Of a stretch of 64,000 bases of DNA, positions 22,939-34,308 are shown one piece after another (within the stretch, counting starts at the first letter, position 1; each line of letters opens with the position of its first letter). Origin of the DNA: Odiellus spinosus (taxonomy: Eukaryota > Arthropoda > Arachnida > Opiliones > Phalangiidae); the NCBI GenBank assembly GCA_963920705.1, contig OY987239.1:2854376-2918375 (forward strand). Direction: 5' to 3'. A program made the translations under genes and the position numbers. The notes under the pieces are model-generated. The model made no database searches, was not told the DNA's origin, and saw nothing but the letters and a program-made list of their open reading frames with translations.

Positions 22939-24013
22939 ACCTCCCCGAGTGAACTAGTTCACGGGGAGGTATTACGTTCGTCGTGTCAGTCTGTGTGTGT
23001 GTTTGTGGCTTCCGGTGTACACAATTTCCGGTGTAACCGGATATCACGTGACCTTAATAATCGGATCAAAAGTCTAGTGACGTAATCATGCCTTCTTATC
23101 GTTCAATTCCGTTCAACGGGAATTCCTATAATCTGGCTGCCAAATTGAGCTTCAGGTGTCGTGCAATATTATGCAACCGGACGTCTCCCATTGCATATTA
23201 TCACCTTCCACCTTCCACATCATGGTCGAACCTCGATGCCGGACAGTTGAAGGCGATTATAGCCAATGGGACGTCTCCCACTGTTATAATCACCTCCGAC
23301 CATCCACACACCAAGGTCCAACCTCCAGTTTCCGATCTCAGCGGGCCATACTAGCGAGGCGTCCCTCACTAATATGGTCCACGTCAACCATCCACTCTCC
23401 AAACATCGCCCCCCCAAGGGTAAATTGACCGACACGTGAACACTCAACGCCAGAACCTTTGAGCTTTGATAAGTTGGGGTAACCACCAGATCTTACCACA
23501 ATCGGATACTATATAATGGCATTCGATTCGCTTTTATAGTCTCTTTGGAAGCGTAAAGTGTAAAGTTGCCTTATGCCGGGATATCTTTTGGTGAATTGAA
23601 ACGTAATATTAATTTAAAATGTAATTAAAAATATTACAATTGTTTCACTTAATCTAATTTATAATTTAGTTGAAAATTAAATTTAAAATTGGAGATAGTT
23701 TAGAAGATATTTAAGAAATAGTCCAAAATTTAAAGAAAAATGAGCGTTATGATACCAGCTAGAGTTGGCAGCACGCGCGAAGCTATTTTCCATATACCAT
23801 TTAGTTCAAAAAGCATAAGTATAACGGTACTCTAGGCTTAGGCTTGCTGCAAACTCAGGGTGGATTGAAAATCTAATACAAGTTGTATACAAATGTCTAT
23901 ACTCTTGTATATAATTTTGATAGATTGATTTAATTTTTTAGCTTAGCCACCGTTGTTAAAATTGTAGGTGTTTCTTTTATCATGGGATTGAATTTTTTAA
24001 TTAGTTTATCGTT

Positions 24014-24060
24014 TCTCGGCGCATATATAAGCGCGAAATACTGATTCAGCCGTCATTTAA
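24014..24060 (+). promoter_or_regulatory. Possible TATA/Inr core promoter, copy 2
   Basis: TCTCGGCGCATATATAAGCG with TATATAA at 24024 and TCATTT (fitting the arthropod TCAKT initiator) 30 bases downstream. Shares the GATTC...TCA spacing with 22282-22325. It precedes the gene fragment starting at 24925 by about 870 bases, leaving room for a 5' leader or intron. Confidence 0.35.
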
Positions 24061-24924
24061 TTGCGTATCTATAGACCGAGTATCACCAAAAACCGAAATT
24101 TTACGCCATAAGCCTTGTTTTAGCCTCACACGCGGAAAGATAATGTGTTTATTGTTTATTGAATAGGTTTGCTTAGGATTGTGTCAACTATTCCGAAGTC
24201 ATGCATATAAAGTTTTGCTTATTGGCGTTACTTGGTTTACAAATACTCTAGTACCGTATTTCCCATATGGTTTTATCAGAGGAACCTTGACCTTTTTTTC
24301 TTTTTAATTGATTTTAATTCTTGAAAGACTTGCTTAATCCATAATTTATTTACTTCTTGATCAAGCTAGTTTACATAAAAATTCCCTCTATGAAATTTTG
24401 GATTCTTCGAATTCTTCGAATTCAACTTATTCTCGGTAACAAATTAATTTTTCCTTTCAATTATTTAATTGATGTATTTAGTGTTTAATTGAGATATTCT
24501 TATTATATCTGTACCAAATATTTACTGAAGATTGCTATTTTCAATCGCTTGAATTCTAATTTTGTTTCGATTTATTATTGAGTTTAGAATTGGAATAATT
24601 GTTGAAAAACAATGGTTATTTCCGATTCATTATTTTTTTTTCTAAAGTTATAAATTTCTATTTTCGTAAAATATTATTTTACGCTTTACCGATTGAATTC
24701 TGATATATTTTTTGTTACTCAAGTGTACGAGTTTAATGTTTACTTTGAAGATCAAAGTAGTTACTCTCTATTTTTTTTTGTATTCGTTAGTAATTTATTT
24801 TACTTTGTGTTAAGAGTTATTTAACACTTTCTTGAGATTGTAGTTTTGAATTCATTCAACTTCGATTTGGATTTTTATTATTGCGTTTGGGTATTATTTA
24901 CTTTAAAAATTTTAATCATAAAAA

Positions 24925-25335
24925 ATGGGAGACGAAGATATTAGCAAAGAGGAATTAAGAAAGAGTAAAGCTAGAGAGAGAATGAGAGAACGCAGAGCTG
25001 ATCCAGAATATCGTAGGAGAGAATGTGAAAGAAGGAAAGATTTAGCGGCCCAAAAGAAAGTCATTGTGTCCGGTACTAATATAACTGTTACTCCGACTGA
25101 AGTGATCTTATCACGCGCTATTGCTAGGCAAGATAATTACGAAGTACCGCCATCTACCAATGTAGTTAAAAGCAATACTGAAGTGGTAGGAATACAGGTA
25201 ATGGAGGGTTTTATAACTTCTCCAAAGGATGAAAATCAACCTTCCACCTCTAACTCAGAACCGAGGGCCAACAATAGTGCAGGTTCGCTAGCGAAAAAAA
25301 AAAATCGCGCAAAGACGCAGAATATACAGAAGTAG
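24925..25335 (+). pseudogene. Basic coiled-coil-like protein, truncated first copy of a 428-bp duplication
   Basis: Starts M-G-D-E-D-I-S-K-E-E-L-R-K-S and is rich in Arg/Glu/Lys (R-E-R-M-R-E-R-R-A-D-P-E-Y-R-R-R). It is the same sequence as the start of the next ORF, 428 bases later. An 11-base A run near 25294-25304, against 9 A in the second copy, shifts the frame and ends it at 25335. No enzyme domain is seen. The composition resembles the basic N-terminal region often found in Helitron/Pif1-like polyproteins, but that is only an impression. Confidence 0.5.
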
Positions 25336-25780
25336 AACGTGCTAGAAAAAAAATGGGAGACGAAGATATTAGCAAAGAGGAATTAAGAAAGAGTAAAGCT
25401 AGAGAGAGAATGAGAGAACGCAGAGCTGATCCAGAATATCGTAGGAGAGAATGTGAAAGAAGGAAAGATTTAGCGGCCCAAAAGAAAGTCATTGTGTCCG
25501 GTACTAATATAACTGTTACTCCGACTGAAGTGATCTTATCACGCGCTATTGCTAGGCAAGATAATTACGAAGTACCGCCATCTACCAATGTAGTTAAAAG
25601 CAATACTGAAGTGGTAGGAATACAGGTAATGGAGGGTTTTATAACTTCTCCAAAGGATGAAAATCAACCTTCCACCTCTAACTCAGAACCGAGGGCCAAC
25701 AATAGTGCAGGTTCGCTAGCGAAAAAAAAATCGCGCAAAGACGCAGAATATACAGAAGTAGAACGTGCTAGAAAAAGGCT
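24925..25780. repeat. 428-bp tandem duplication inside the gene fragment
   Basis: The two ATG starts are 428 bases apart and the sequences match throughout, apart from an A run of 11 versus 9. The junction lies in GCTAGAAAAAAAATGGGAG near 25341-25359, where A-runs meet; slippage or A-run recombination is a likely cause. Confidence 0.85.
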
Positions 25781-26156
25781 AGCCATGGCTGATAAACGCC
25801 AAGAGGTAGGATATACAGAAGCAGAACGGGCTAGAAGTCAGTTGGCAATGGCTGATAAACGCCAAGATGTAGGATATACTGAAGCAGAACGTGCTAGAAA
25901 TCAGTTAGCGATGGGTTTTAAACGCCAAGAGGTAGAATATACTGAAGCCGAACGTGCTAGAAACCAGTCGGCGATGGCTTTTAGACGCCAAGAGGTAGAA
26001 TGTACTGAAGCCGAACGTGCTAGAAATCAGTCGGCGAAGGCTTTTAGACGCCAAGAGGTAGAATATGCTGAAGCCGAACGTGCTAGAAATCAGGTTCGGT
26101 TAGTGCTCGGGGAGGTACCATTTTGGGTTTTCCCAACTTGTTTGTCTATATTATAA
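25353..26156 (+). CDS. Repeat-bearing basic protein fragment (Y-T-E-A-E-R-A-R-N-Q repeats) fused to a transposon end
   Basis: 267 codons. The N-terminal ~140 residues equal the upstream copy. From about residue 128 five or six repeats of about 23 residues follow: D-K-R-Q-E-V-G-Y-T-E-A-E-R-A-R-N-Q with small changes, probably helical. At about codon 248 the repeat breaks off into V-R-L-V-L-G-E-V-P-F, which is the transposon terminal sequence (26106-26140) read through, so the true C-terminus is missing. No known domain. The most economical view is a gene 5' part caught inside a transposable element. Expression is possible from the TATA site at 24024, but unproven. Confidence 0.5.
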   Translation: MGDEDISKEELRKSKARERMRERRADPEYRRRECERRKDLAAQKKVIVSGTNITVTPTEVILSRAIARQDNYEVPPSTNVVKSNTEVVGIQVMEGFITSPKDENQPSTSNSEPRANNSAGSLAKKKSRKDAEYTEVERARKRLAMADKRQEVGYTEAERARSQLAMADKRQDVGYTEAERARNQLAMGFKRQEVEYTEAERARNQSAMAFRRQEVECTEAERARNQSAKAFRRQEVEYAEAERARNQVRLVLGEVPFWVFPTCLSIL

Positions 26157-27184
26157 ATTTAATCCCTAGATCTGTCTAACCCGTCCCTCTTGTAATATTT
26201 TAGGTAAGGCTAGGCTAGTTAGTCCCTTGCGCATACCTCCAACTAGGTAATCCCTCGAGCTACCCCGTCCATCTGGTAATCTTTAAGGTAAGGTTAGGTT
26301 AGTTAATCCCTCTAATTAGCCAATCCATCCAACTAGTTAATCCTTAGCTCGGGCTTTATGTAATATTTTAGGTAAGGCTAGGTTAGGTTACTTAATTTCT
26401 CGAATTAGCCCATCCTCCCAACTAGTGAATCCCTCGGGTTGCCCATTCCATCATGTAATATTTAAGGTTAAATTAGGTTAATTAAACCCTGAAAATAGCC
26501 CATCCCTTCTACTAGGTAAGACCTAGCTCTATCTAACCCGTTCCTCTTGTAATATTTTAAGTAAGGCTAGGTTGGTTAGTCCCTTGCCCATACCTCCAAA
26601 TAGGTAATCCCTCGAGCTACCCCGTCCATCTGGTAATCTTTAAGGTAAGGTTAGGTTAGTTAATCCCTGTACTTAGCCAATCCATCCAACTAGTTAATCC
26701 TTAGCTCGGGCTTTATGTAATATTTTAGGTAAGGCTAGGTTAGGTTACTTAATGCCTCGAATTAGCCCAACCTTCCAACTAGTGAATCCCTCGGGTTGCC
26801 CATTCCATCACGTAATCTTTAAGGTTAAATTAGGTTAATGAAACCCAGGAAATAGCCCATCCCTTCTACTAGGTAATACCTAGCTCGATCTAACCCGTTC
26901 CTCTTGTAATATTTTAGGTAAGGCTAGGTTAGTTAGTCCCTTGCCCATACCTCCAACTAGGTAATCCCTCGAGCTACCCCGTCCATCTGGTAATCTTTAA
27001 GGTAAGGTTAGGTTAGTTAATACCTCTAATTAGCCAATCCATCCAACTAGTTAAGCCTTAGCTCGGGCTTTATGTAATATTTTAGGTAAGGCTAGGTTAG
27101 GTTACTTAATTCCTCGAATTAGCCCATCCTTCCAACTAGTGAATCCCTCGGGTTGCCCATTCCATCATGTAATCTTTAAGGTTA
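26125..27184. repeat. TTAGG satellite with ~358-bp higher-order unit (left of the LTR element)
   Basis: Four diverged ~90-base submonomers make a higher-order unit. Its landmark GGCTAGG(T/C)TAGTTAGTCCC recurs near 26204, 26562 and 26918, about 356-358 bases apart. The array is interrupted at 27184 by the LTR retrotransposon and resumes in register at 30053. The first bases (26125-26145) carry the TTTTCCCAACTTG element end. Confidence 0.85.
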
Positions 27185-27430
27185 TGTAGTGTATATAAAA
27201 AAGTGTGTAAATAGTTTTTTATATCTGATCTAAATAGACCAGAGATAAGATAAAACGTCTGGTATATAAGAAGGTCAAAACACAAATGTAACCAGTTAGA
27301 TTCTGACCGCGAAATTGTAATGTATCCAGTTAACCGTGTACGACGTGTTATAATCTTTTAAGTATAACCAATAAATAATTTTAGTTATGTCAATGTCGGT
27401 TTAATATAGATACCACAAACAAACATAACA
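27185..27430 (+). repeat. 5' LTR
   Basis: Begins TGTAGTGTATATAAAA and ends CATAACA (TG...CA). Matches 29809-30052 closely with few differences, such as TATATAAGAAGGTC against a 3-4 base shorter form. TATATAAAA near 27191 could be its TATA box. Confidence 0.9.
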
Positions 27431-27431
27431 A

Positions 27432-28640
27432 ATGGCGACGGGATTTACGAACTTTTAAAATAAAACGGTAACTGTGCGATTTCAAGAAGGGACGAGACGT
27501 ACTCAGAGACGAAATCCAAATACGAATCAACGCTGTTCCAATAATATCAGAGAGAACACCAGCTTGAACACAAACAACACGGCAAACTCCAGGATATTCG
27601 ACGCCTTCGATGAACAAGTGGAACCTTGGACCATCTACTTTGAAAGGTTGGAACTATATTTCGAAACTACGGAAATAGCGACTGACGTAAAGAAGAGGGC
27701 ACATCTACTAACGTGTGCGGGATCTGCAGTTTATAAAACTCTAAGAAGTATGTTGAATCCAGTCAAACCTTCCGATGCAATTTATAAGACGATCATCGAG
27801 ACTCCGACCAAATTCTACAACCCCATCCCGTTGGAGATTGCTGAAAGAGAAAAATTCTATAACCGATCACGTCACCCAGGCGAATCTATCGCAACTTAAT
27901 TCTCCGAAATGAGGAAGATGAGCGAATTCTGCAAATTTACGGACATGACATCCATGATACGAGACCACTTAGTCCTCGGCGTCAATAACAAAGAAATCTA
28001 CGATCGACTGATCAACATAAAGGATATAACCTTGGAATCAGCGACAACAATGGCACTTATGATGGAAACAGCGGCACGTTATTCCAGAGAACTAAAGCTT
28101 CATTCCAATGGAACGAATTCGAAGACAGTCAACGCGATACATCACGGCAAGAGTAAGCGTCGAGCAAAACCATCGCAATCGTGGATTCAAGCGTCCACGT
28201 CACACCAGTCTACAAGTGATTCTGGTAATACGAATCAACGCCAATGTACACGCTGCGAAGGAACCACTCACTTACCTGCGAGCTGTCCATTCATTAACGC
28301 TACTTGCCTCAAATGCAGCAAGAAGGGCCATATAGCCAAAGCCTGTTTTTCGGAGAAATACAAATCCAAGCAACAGCGTCACGTAACGCATCAGATCACT
28401 TATTCTTCAGGACAACAACAGGAACAACGAAATTATGTTGACCAAGACCTTGAAGAACATCATGGTTACGAGGTTTTCCATCTGAAAAGCAAGGATTTAT
28501 CGAAAGAGCTAGAAAAGCCACCGAATCCTACCGTCATATCGTGCGTCATCAATGGTAAACCTACCGAAATGGAATACTACACTGGATCGGCTTATTCCAT
28601 CATTCCAATGGATGTCCTCAAAACCATACCAAGAATGTGA
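27432..28640 (+). pseudogene. Gag and start of protease of the LTR element
   Basis: Gag packages element RNA. An ATG at 27432 opens the frame but meets TAA at 27456. The frame is then open to a second in-frame TAA at 27897-27899 and on to 28638. The capsid-like part contains F-D-E-Q-V-E-P-W and E-R-E-K-F-Y-N-R, typical of Ty3/gypsy Gag in animals. Two CCHC knuckles follow: C-T-R-C-E-G-T-T-H-L-P-A-S-C and C-L-K-C-S-K-K-G-H-I-A-K-A-C. The retropepsin start reads Y-Y-T-G-S-A-Y-S-I-I, where the usual catalytic D-T-G has become Y-T-G. Two nonsense codons and the lost Asp make it inactive. Confidence 0.85.
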
Positions 28641-29718
28641 GAAATAAAGCCATACAGAGACAGAAGACTCTTCGCATACAATGGTGATTCAGTAGTCATA
28701 CACGGGCAAACGACTGTTCACGAAAACTTTCGTGGAAAGACGGCGAAATTACATCTGCTAATTTCAAGCGAAAGAAGCCCAACTAATCGCGGACGCGCTT
28801 GGATATACTGTCATTTTCGAATGAAAAATCCAGCATTGGAAGCTTTTCACGCTAACCACGTCGAGAGCACAGGAAATCACGGCAGTAATGAGCAAACAGA
28901 AGTTATTCTCGGAAACTACGGGTTCCCTAAAGGATGTTAAAGTACATCTGTATACAAAACCTGGAATCAAACACCGAACCATTACACCGTATCATCCAGC
29001 ATCAATTGGTGTAGCTGAACGGAGCGTTCGATCTATGAAGACCACACTGAAAAAGATTTCCGGACAAATGACTGAAGAAACTGGCATGCTCGATCGCGGT
29101 TTGAACAATCACCGAAAGGGCACCATCGAACAACGTCCAGCCGGAATTCTGATGAATCCTAGACGACCTCCCATAACTTCCAGAAAACCACCAGCTGAAT
29201 TCGGAAGAAATATTACCACAAGACTGGATTTGTTTCATCCCAGGAAGATAATCAAACAGAATGCGCCATCAAGTATAAACAACGAAGAACCAACCTTCGG
29301 AATTGAAGACAACGTACACGCCAGAACTTACAGTCAGAACGAAAACCAACACTGTATTTCCGCGCAAGTCACAAAACAACTGGGAAATATGATGTACGAA
29401 GTCGTCACCAAAAAAGGAATTATGCGCAGACACACAAACCAGTTACGAAAAGCTGCGAAGGAGATTAACAGCCCGACAGAATTCTTGGATGATCCAAATA
29501 CACAAGATAACATAAATTTTGATTTCACAGAATACTCAACTCCTCAATTAGAAAATTCAGACGTGAAAAATCAATCTCAGCCAGTAATAGCAAACGCATC
29601 TGAGCCAATAGAACCATCAGACTCCACTACAAAATCCAGTCCTGCGAAAGTACCAGTGCCATCGATCCAAAGTGTCACACCCAATATAAAGTTAACCACC
29701 GATGCAGGATCGACCTAA
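28641..29718 (+). pseudogene. Protease tail fused to the C-terminal part of integrase
   Basis: After the stop at 28638 the frame continues with protease-like sequence (F-A-Y-N-G-D-S-V-V-I-H-G-Q) to about 28785, then jumps to integrase-like sequence (M-K-N-P-A-L-E-A-F), so the deletion joint lies close to 28785. A frameshift near 28925 moves into the frame 28888-29718, which has Y-H-P-A-S-I-G-V-A-E-R-S-V (catalytic Glu region), L-N-N-H-R, and T-R-L-D-L-F-H-P, followed by a long polar tail. The first two catalytic Asp are lost or mutated. It cannot encode an active enzyme. Confidence 0.8.
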
Positions 29719-29808
29719 TCAAGCACTACTATAACAATTCCAATCAAGCGAACTTCTAGTAGAAATAAAAGAGTACCTGATAGACTTGGACTTAAAAAAA
29801 AAGGATAT

Positions 29809-30052
29809 TATAGTGTATATAAAAAAGTGTGTAAATAGTTTTTTATATCTGATCTAAATAGACCAGAGATAAGATAAAACGTCTGGTGTATAAGGTCAAA
29901 ATACAAATGTAACCAGTTAGATTCTGACCGCGAAATTGTAATGTGTCCAGTTAACCGTGTACGACGTGTTATAATCTTTTAAGTATAACCAAAAAATAAT
30001 TTTAGTTATGTCCATGTCGGTTTAATATAGATACCACAAAAAAAACGTAACA
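29809..30052 (+). repeat. 3' LTR
   Basis: Begins TATAGTGTATATAAAA (TG to TA at the first dinucleotide) and ends AACGTAACA. The few differences from the 5' LTR suggest a fairly old but not ancient insertion. Confidence 0.9.
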
Positions 30053-30960
30053 GGTTAAATTAGGTTAATTAAACCCTGGAAATAGCCCATCCCTTCTTTT
30101 AGGTAATACCTAGCTCGATCTAACCCGTTCCTCTTGTAATATTTTAGTTAAGGCTAGGCTAGTTAGTCCCTTACCCATACCTCCAACTAGGTAATCCCTC
30201 GAGCTACCCCGTCCATCTGGTAATCTTTAAGGTAAGGTTAGGTTAGTTAATCCCTCTAATTAGCCAATCCCTCCAACTAGTTAATCCTTAGCTCGGGCTT
30301 TATGTAATATTTTAGGTAACATACTAGGTTAGGTTACTTAATTCCTCGAATTAGCCCATCCTTCCAACTAGTGAATCCCTCGGGTTGCCCATTCCATCAT
30401 GTAATCTTTAAGGTTAAATTAGCTTAATTAAGCCCTGGAAATAGCCCATCCCTTCTACTAGGTAATACCTAGCTCGATCTCACCCGTTCCTCTTGTAATA
30501 TTTTAGGTAAGGCTAGGTTAGTTAGTCCCTCGCCCATACCTCCAACTAGGTAATCCCTCGAGCTACCCCGTCGATCTGGTAATCTTTAAGGTAAGGTTAG
30601 GTTAGTTAATCCCTCTAATTAGCCAATCCCTCCAACTAGTTAATCCTTAGCTCGAGCTTTATGTAAAATTTTAGGTAATATACTAGGTTAGGTTACTTAA
30701 TTCCTCGAATTAGCCCATCCTTCCAACTAGTGAATCCCTCGGGTTGCCCATTCCATCATGTAGTTTTACGGTTAATTAAACCCTGGAAATAGCCCATCCC
30801 TTCTACTAGTTAATACCTAGCTCGATCTAACCCGTTCCTCTTGTAATATTTTAGGTAAGATTAGGTTAGGTTAGTTATTTAATTCAACTAGCCCATCCCT
30901 CTTTTACTACTTTAGGGAAGGTTAGGTTAGTTAATCTCTGTCTTTCGAGATTTGTACCAG
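30053..30960. repeat. TTAGG satellite, right of the LTR element
   Basis: Same ~358-360 base higher-order unit; landmarks recur near 30148 and 30508. The array decays after about 30770. Confidence 0.85.
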
Positions 30961-31666
30961 GGTCTTAATTACGAATAGATTGAAGCCTCAAATAAACGCT
31001 ATAATTTTTATTCAGCATTAGTAAGAATTAAGGTTCAGTAGACCTATATAGCAAAATAGTGAAATGTGGAAAAAGTGTATATTTTTGGTCAAAAAGGGAC
31101 AGAAGTTATACAAAAAAAGAGGTTGCTTCGCACGCTTAAAAAAAAAAGCTCTTTATTTAAATCGAATCAAACCCGTGAAGGGACACAAATTAATTGTTAG
31201 AGAAAGAGCAATTTCATATGTTTAAAATTATAGTTAGTAGATTTAGTCTACTACTTCAAAGATTTTATTATTATTATATATTTTTCAAAAAACGGATAAA
31301 GACGACCTAGGAAACCTACCTCTCTTATTGGTGTTATTTTTAAATTCTATCAGTATCACAATAACTTTGAAATAGGTTATTGGTTATCCTTACACTCGCA
31401 TTATTTGTCTTTACTAATTATTTATGAACTTAATATAATTTCAGAGAGTTGTCTAAGTCAAATAAAGGTCCCGAAAACGTTTTCGAGAAAAAGTTGAAGT
31501 TATTAATGACTTACATCCTTATTTAATTAACTCTAAGGATAGAATGTAGAACTAACGCTACAACCAGAAATATCAAGTTATTTTTATTTACCAATCTCCA
31601 CTAAATTAATTAAATCCAATACCCTTTGCCGTTGATTAGGCTACAAATCTTTTCTTTTTCTTGCAG

Positions 31667-31849
31667 AGAAGCCTACGTTTAAAGAGCATCGAGGAGTTTG
31701 ATATCTCGCTGTTAGCGAGTATCCGGCCAATCTTGCTCGTTATCAAGTGGCACCTTAGTAATCACGTGTCAAACTCCAGGGATTATTTACAGAACTACTT
31801 TGCGAGTGATATTTTGAATTCTAGCTTAATACGGAAACTTCCATGTTGA
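31667..31849 (+). CDS. Doubtful exon of unknown gene
   Basis: A good splice-acceptor context (pyrimidine-rich tract ending TTTCTTTTTCTTGCAG at 31666) precedes an open frame of about 60 codons to a TGA (S-I-E-E-F-D-I-S-L-L-A-S-I-R). No domain is recognised. It lies in the part of the segmental duplication absent from the other copies. It could be chance. Confidence 0.2.
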   Translation, partial: RSLRLKSIEEFDISLLASIRPILLVIKWHLSNHVSNSRDYLQNYFASDILNSSLIRKLPC

Positions 31850-33454
31850 AAATCGCCGTAATTTTTCACCATCAAAATTTCCACTATCTTTGAGGAGGTA
31901 ACCACACGTATCGATGCCCGTATTTACGATATAACAAACATTTCAACTTGGTAAACTCGTGTACTCAGAACGTATCTTTCGGTGCAAGCTTAACAAACAG
32001 AATAACCATATTTTTCTATTTTATTAACTGAAAATGAATCTTTTCTTGTAGAAACTGAAATTTCCACACCAAATAACCGTAACGTAACGGAACAGAGTAA
32101 AATTACTTCGCATATTTGGAATTGTGATGTTGTAACGTGCCAAATTACAATTTTAGACGACACGGAACAATCCAATTTAAATAATTTAATAAGCATGATT
32201 GTCTTCCATGAGAAAGTAAATCCTCTTCGTGTTCATTTTTATATAAAATATTAAAAAAATGGGCCCAATTCCGCCAATCGGTATAATTGTCACTAGCCTT
32301 TAATGTAGCTGGTTTAAATGCGAAGACACTGTTTATGAAAATCTGTAATATTATTTAACTCGGATAAAATCATTAAGTTTGCCTGTAATAAAATCATATT
32401 TCTATGGTAAATATTTCGTTTTCAAGCACGAATCCATTTTTTGAGGTTTGTCTTATTATAAATTTTGGCCTATGTTTGCCAAGGTCTTTCTTACACTTTT
32501 GTTTTAATTATCGGAATCGGTAAAAAGTTAAATTTGGAACCGCCTCTATTTTCCCGCTATGAACAATTAAAAAAAAAAAAAGCTAAAAGCTTAAAAATTA
32601 ATCAAAATTAGCTTGAAGGAATGTTATTAAAATATAAATGCGCAGTGTAAATACAGGCGCAAAATGGCTACAGGATCTAAGTTGGTCCTCCAGTTTCTGA
32701 ATTTCTGCTTTTGTGTCTCATGACTTCTCTTTGCCGCGTCTTACGTCAATGTTCTATGAACTTACGATGGCTTCTAGTTCCAGCCACGGTCGTAGCCAAT
32801 GAATCGTTCGGCCAATTAATCTTTAATTATGTAGGGATATATCCAAAGTAGAAATGGGCTAGAGTTTTTGACTTTCAACTAAGTTTGACGAGCACACCTG
32901 GTCAAGCTATGTTTCACCTTGACTGCTCAGTGGAAAATGTTTCTGATGAAATCAAAGAACGGTAGGATTGCGCTTAACGTACCATTTTTACATTACACCA
33001 TATATAAAATGAAGTTAAAAATCTGTATGAAATGAGCGACGATTATGGTAAAACGTCTACTTCAGTCGCCCTTTATTTCGAGAAAATCCTTTAATTACAC
33101 CATAGCCTCCTCGATCACGCGCTTATAATCCCCGGTAAAAAAAAATATTAACATGTGTTTGAGAGAATAAATGGGAAATTAAAACTACACCAAAGGACAG
33201 CACGAAAAAGCACTAAAATGTAAAGGGAAAAGAAAGTCGACGGGAGAAACAAATTCTTGCCTAATATAAACTAAAATAAGTTATATAATTTGTATATTTT
33301 ATGCACGCTAGTTCCAAAAACTCCCAATAAAATAAGAAAACTTCAAAATTGTAGTCCCCTCCCCGTATGTATGTATGTATGTATATAAAAAAAATATATA
33401 TGAAACTCGGAATTTGATGAGAGTAGTATAATACGGAAAGTCATGAAATTTAAG

Positions 33455-33675
33455 CAACCCAGGATTCGATCCGGAGTTTACGCGTATATGAAAGCAACGA
33501 CTCTAACCGCTCGGCCACGGCACTATATAGCGAACAGTTATAGTTAATCAAAACTAGGAATTTTGAAATTTATAAAAATTGTATAATAATGAAACTAGGA
33601 ATTAACCAACCCAGGATTCGATCCGGAGTTTACGCGTATTTGAAAGCAACGACTTTAACCGTTCGGCCACGGCAC
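33455..33675 (-). repeat. Two tRNA-like units (family T1), 152 bases apart
   Basis: At 33455-33523 and 33607-33675, read on the minus strand: A-box-like TGGCCGAGCGG after GTGCCG, and B-box-like GGATCGAATCC. The first copy has TTGCTTTCATATACGCG in the middle. No good anticodon stem forms, so these are tRNA-derived repeats, not working tRNAs. Each is followed by the same AT-rich ~80-base segment, so the tRNA-like part belongs to a ~150-base tandem unit. Confidence 0.7.
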
Positions 33676-33719
33676 TATACTATACAGAGAAGAGTAATAG
33701 TAAATCAAAACTAGGAATT

Positions 33720-34140
33720 TTTAAATCTATAAAATTAGTATAATAATAATGAAACTATGAATTATGAAAGTAGTGTAAGTATAATTTATAAAATTAGTAT
33801 ACATTATGGAATTTATGAAATTGGTAAAAGTATAAATTTTGAAATTGATAAAAGTATATTTTATGAAATTGATAAAATTGCTAAAAGTATAATTTATGAA
33901 ATTGATAAAGTATATTTTATGAAATTGATGAAATTGGTAAAAGTATAATTTATGAAATTGATAAAAGTATATTTTATGAATTTGATAAAAGAATATTTTA
34001 TGAAATTAATAAAAGAATAATTTATGAAATTGGTAAAAGTATAATTTATGAAATTGATAAAAGAATATTTTATGAAATTGATAAAAGAATAATTTATGAA
34101 GTTGGTAAAAGTATAATTTATGAAATTGGTAAATTAGGAA
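33720..34140. repeat. 24-bp AT-rich minisatellite (TATAATTTATGAAATTGGTA)
   Basis: Unit GTATAATTTATGAAATTGGT plus AAAA, with GATAAAAG variants. As 24 is divisible by three it creates false frames (Y-E-I-D-K-S-I-F). The same family occurs at 46380-46625, 47225-47475, 47590-47820 and 50690-50970. Confidence 0.85.
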
Positions 34141-34234
34141 AAAAAAGGTATAATTTTGAAACTAGTAGAATAATGACACTAGGACAAAAATAATTTTTCA
34201 GCTTAATATGACACAAAATTATTTAGTAATTATC

Positions 34235-34238
<4 letters not shown>

Positions 34239-34297
<59 letters not shown>
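34239..34297. repeat. (AT)n microsatellite
   Basis: About 29 AT dinucleotides before the tRNA-like T2 sequence. Shorter AT runs sit at the same place in the other two copies. Confidence 0.95.
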
Positions 34298-34303
<6 letters not shown>

Positions 34304-34308
34304 AATAT

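Larger units (their letters stand above)
22939..26124 (+). mobile_element. Mosaic transposable element F1 with palindromic left end and inverted ACCTCCCCGAG ends
   Basis: The left end is a near-perfect 31-32 base palindrome at 22939-22970 (ACCTCCCCGAGTGAACTAGT then TCACGGGGAGGT, one-base bulge). The first ~950 bases match 56700-57610 in order and, reversed, 60399-59513. The right end at 26113-26124 reads GCTCGGGGAGGT, the inverse of the left ACCTCCCCGAG, so short terminal inverted repeats may bound the whole element. It encloses a promoter-like site and the duplicated gene fragment at 24925-26156. I do not recognise the superfamily; the hairpin end recalls Helitrons, but no CTRR end was found. 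Confidence 0.55.
27185..30052 (+). mobile_element. Non-autonomous (internally deleted) Ty3/gypsy LTR retrotransposon with 5-bp target duplication
   Basis: Two ~245-bp LTRs flank about 2.4 kb. GGTTA occurs at 27180-27184 and 30053-30057, and unbroken satellite copies read CTTTAAGGTTAAATTAGG at this point, so the empty site is known. The inside holds gag, the start of protease and the end of integrase. Reverse transcriptase, RNase H and most of integrase are missing. A TGG primer-binding-site-like TGGCGACGGGAT starts at 27433, and a polypurine run (29794-29805) precedes the 3' LTR. Confidence 0.9.

Noticed and set aside
22939-22970. Hairpin as a Helitron 3' end
   Set aside because: No CTRR end follows the hairpin on either strand, and no Rep/helicase domain is visible.
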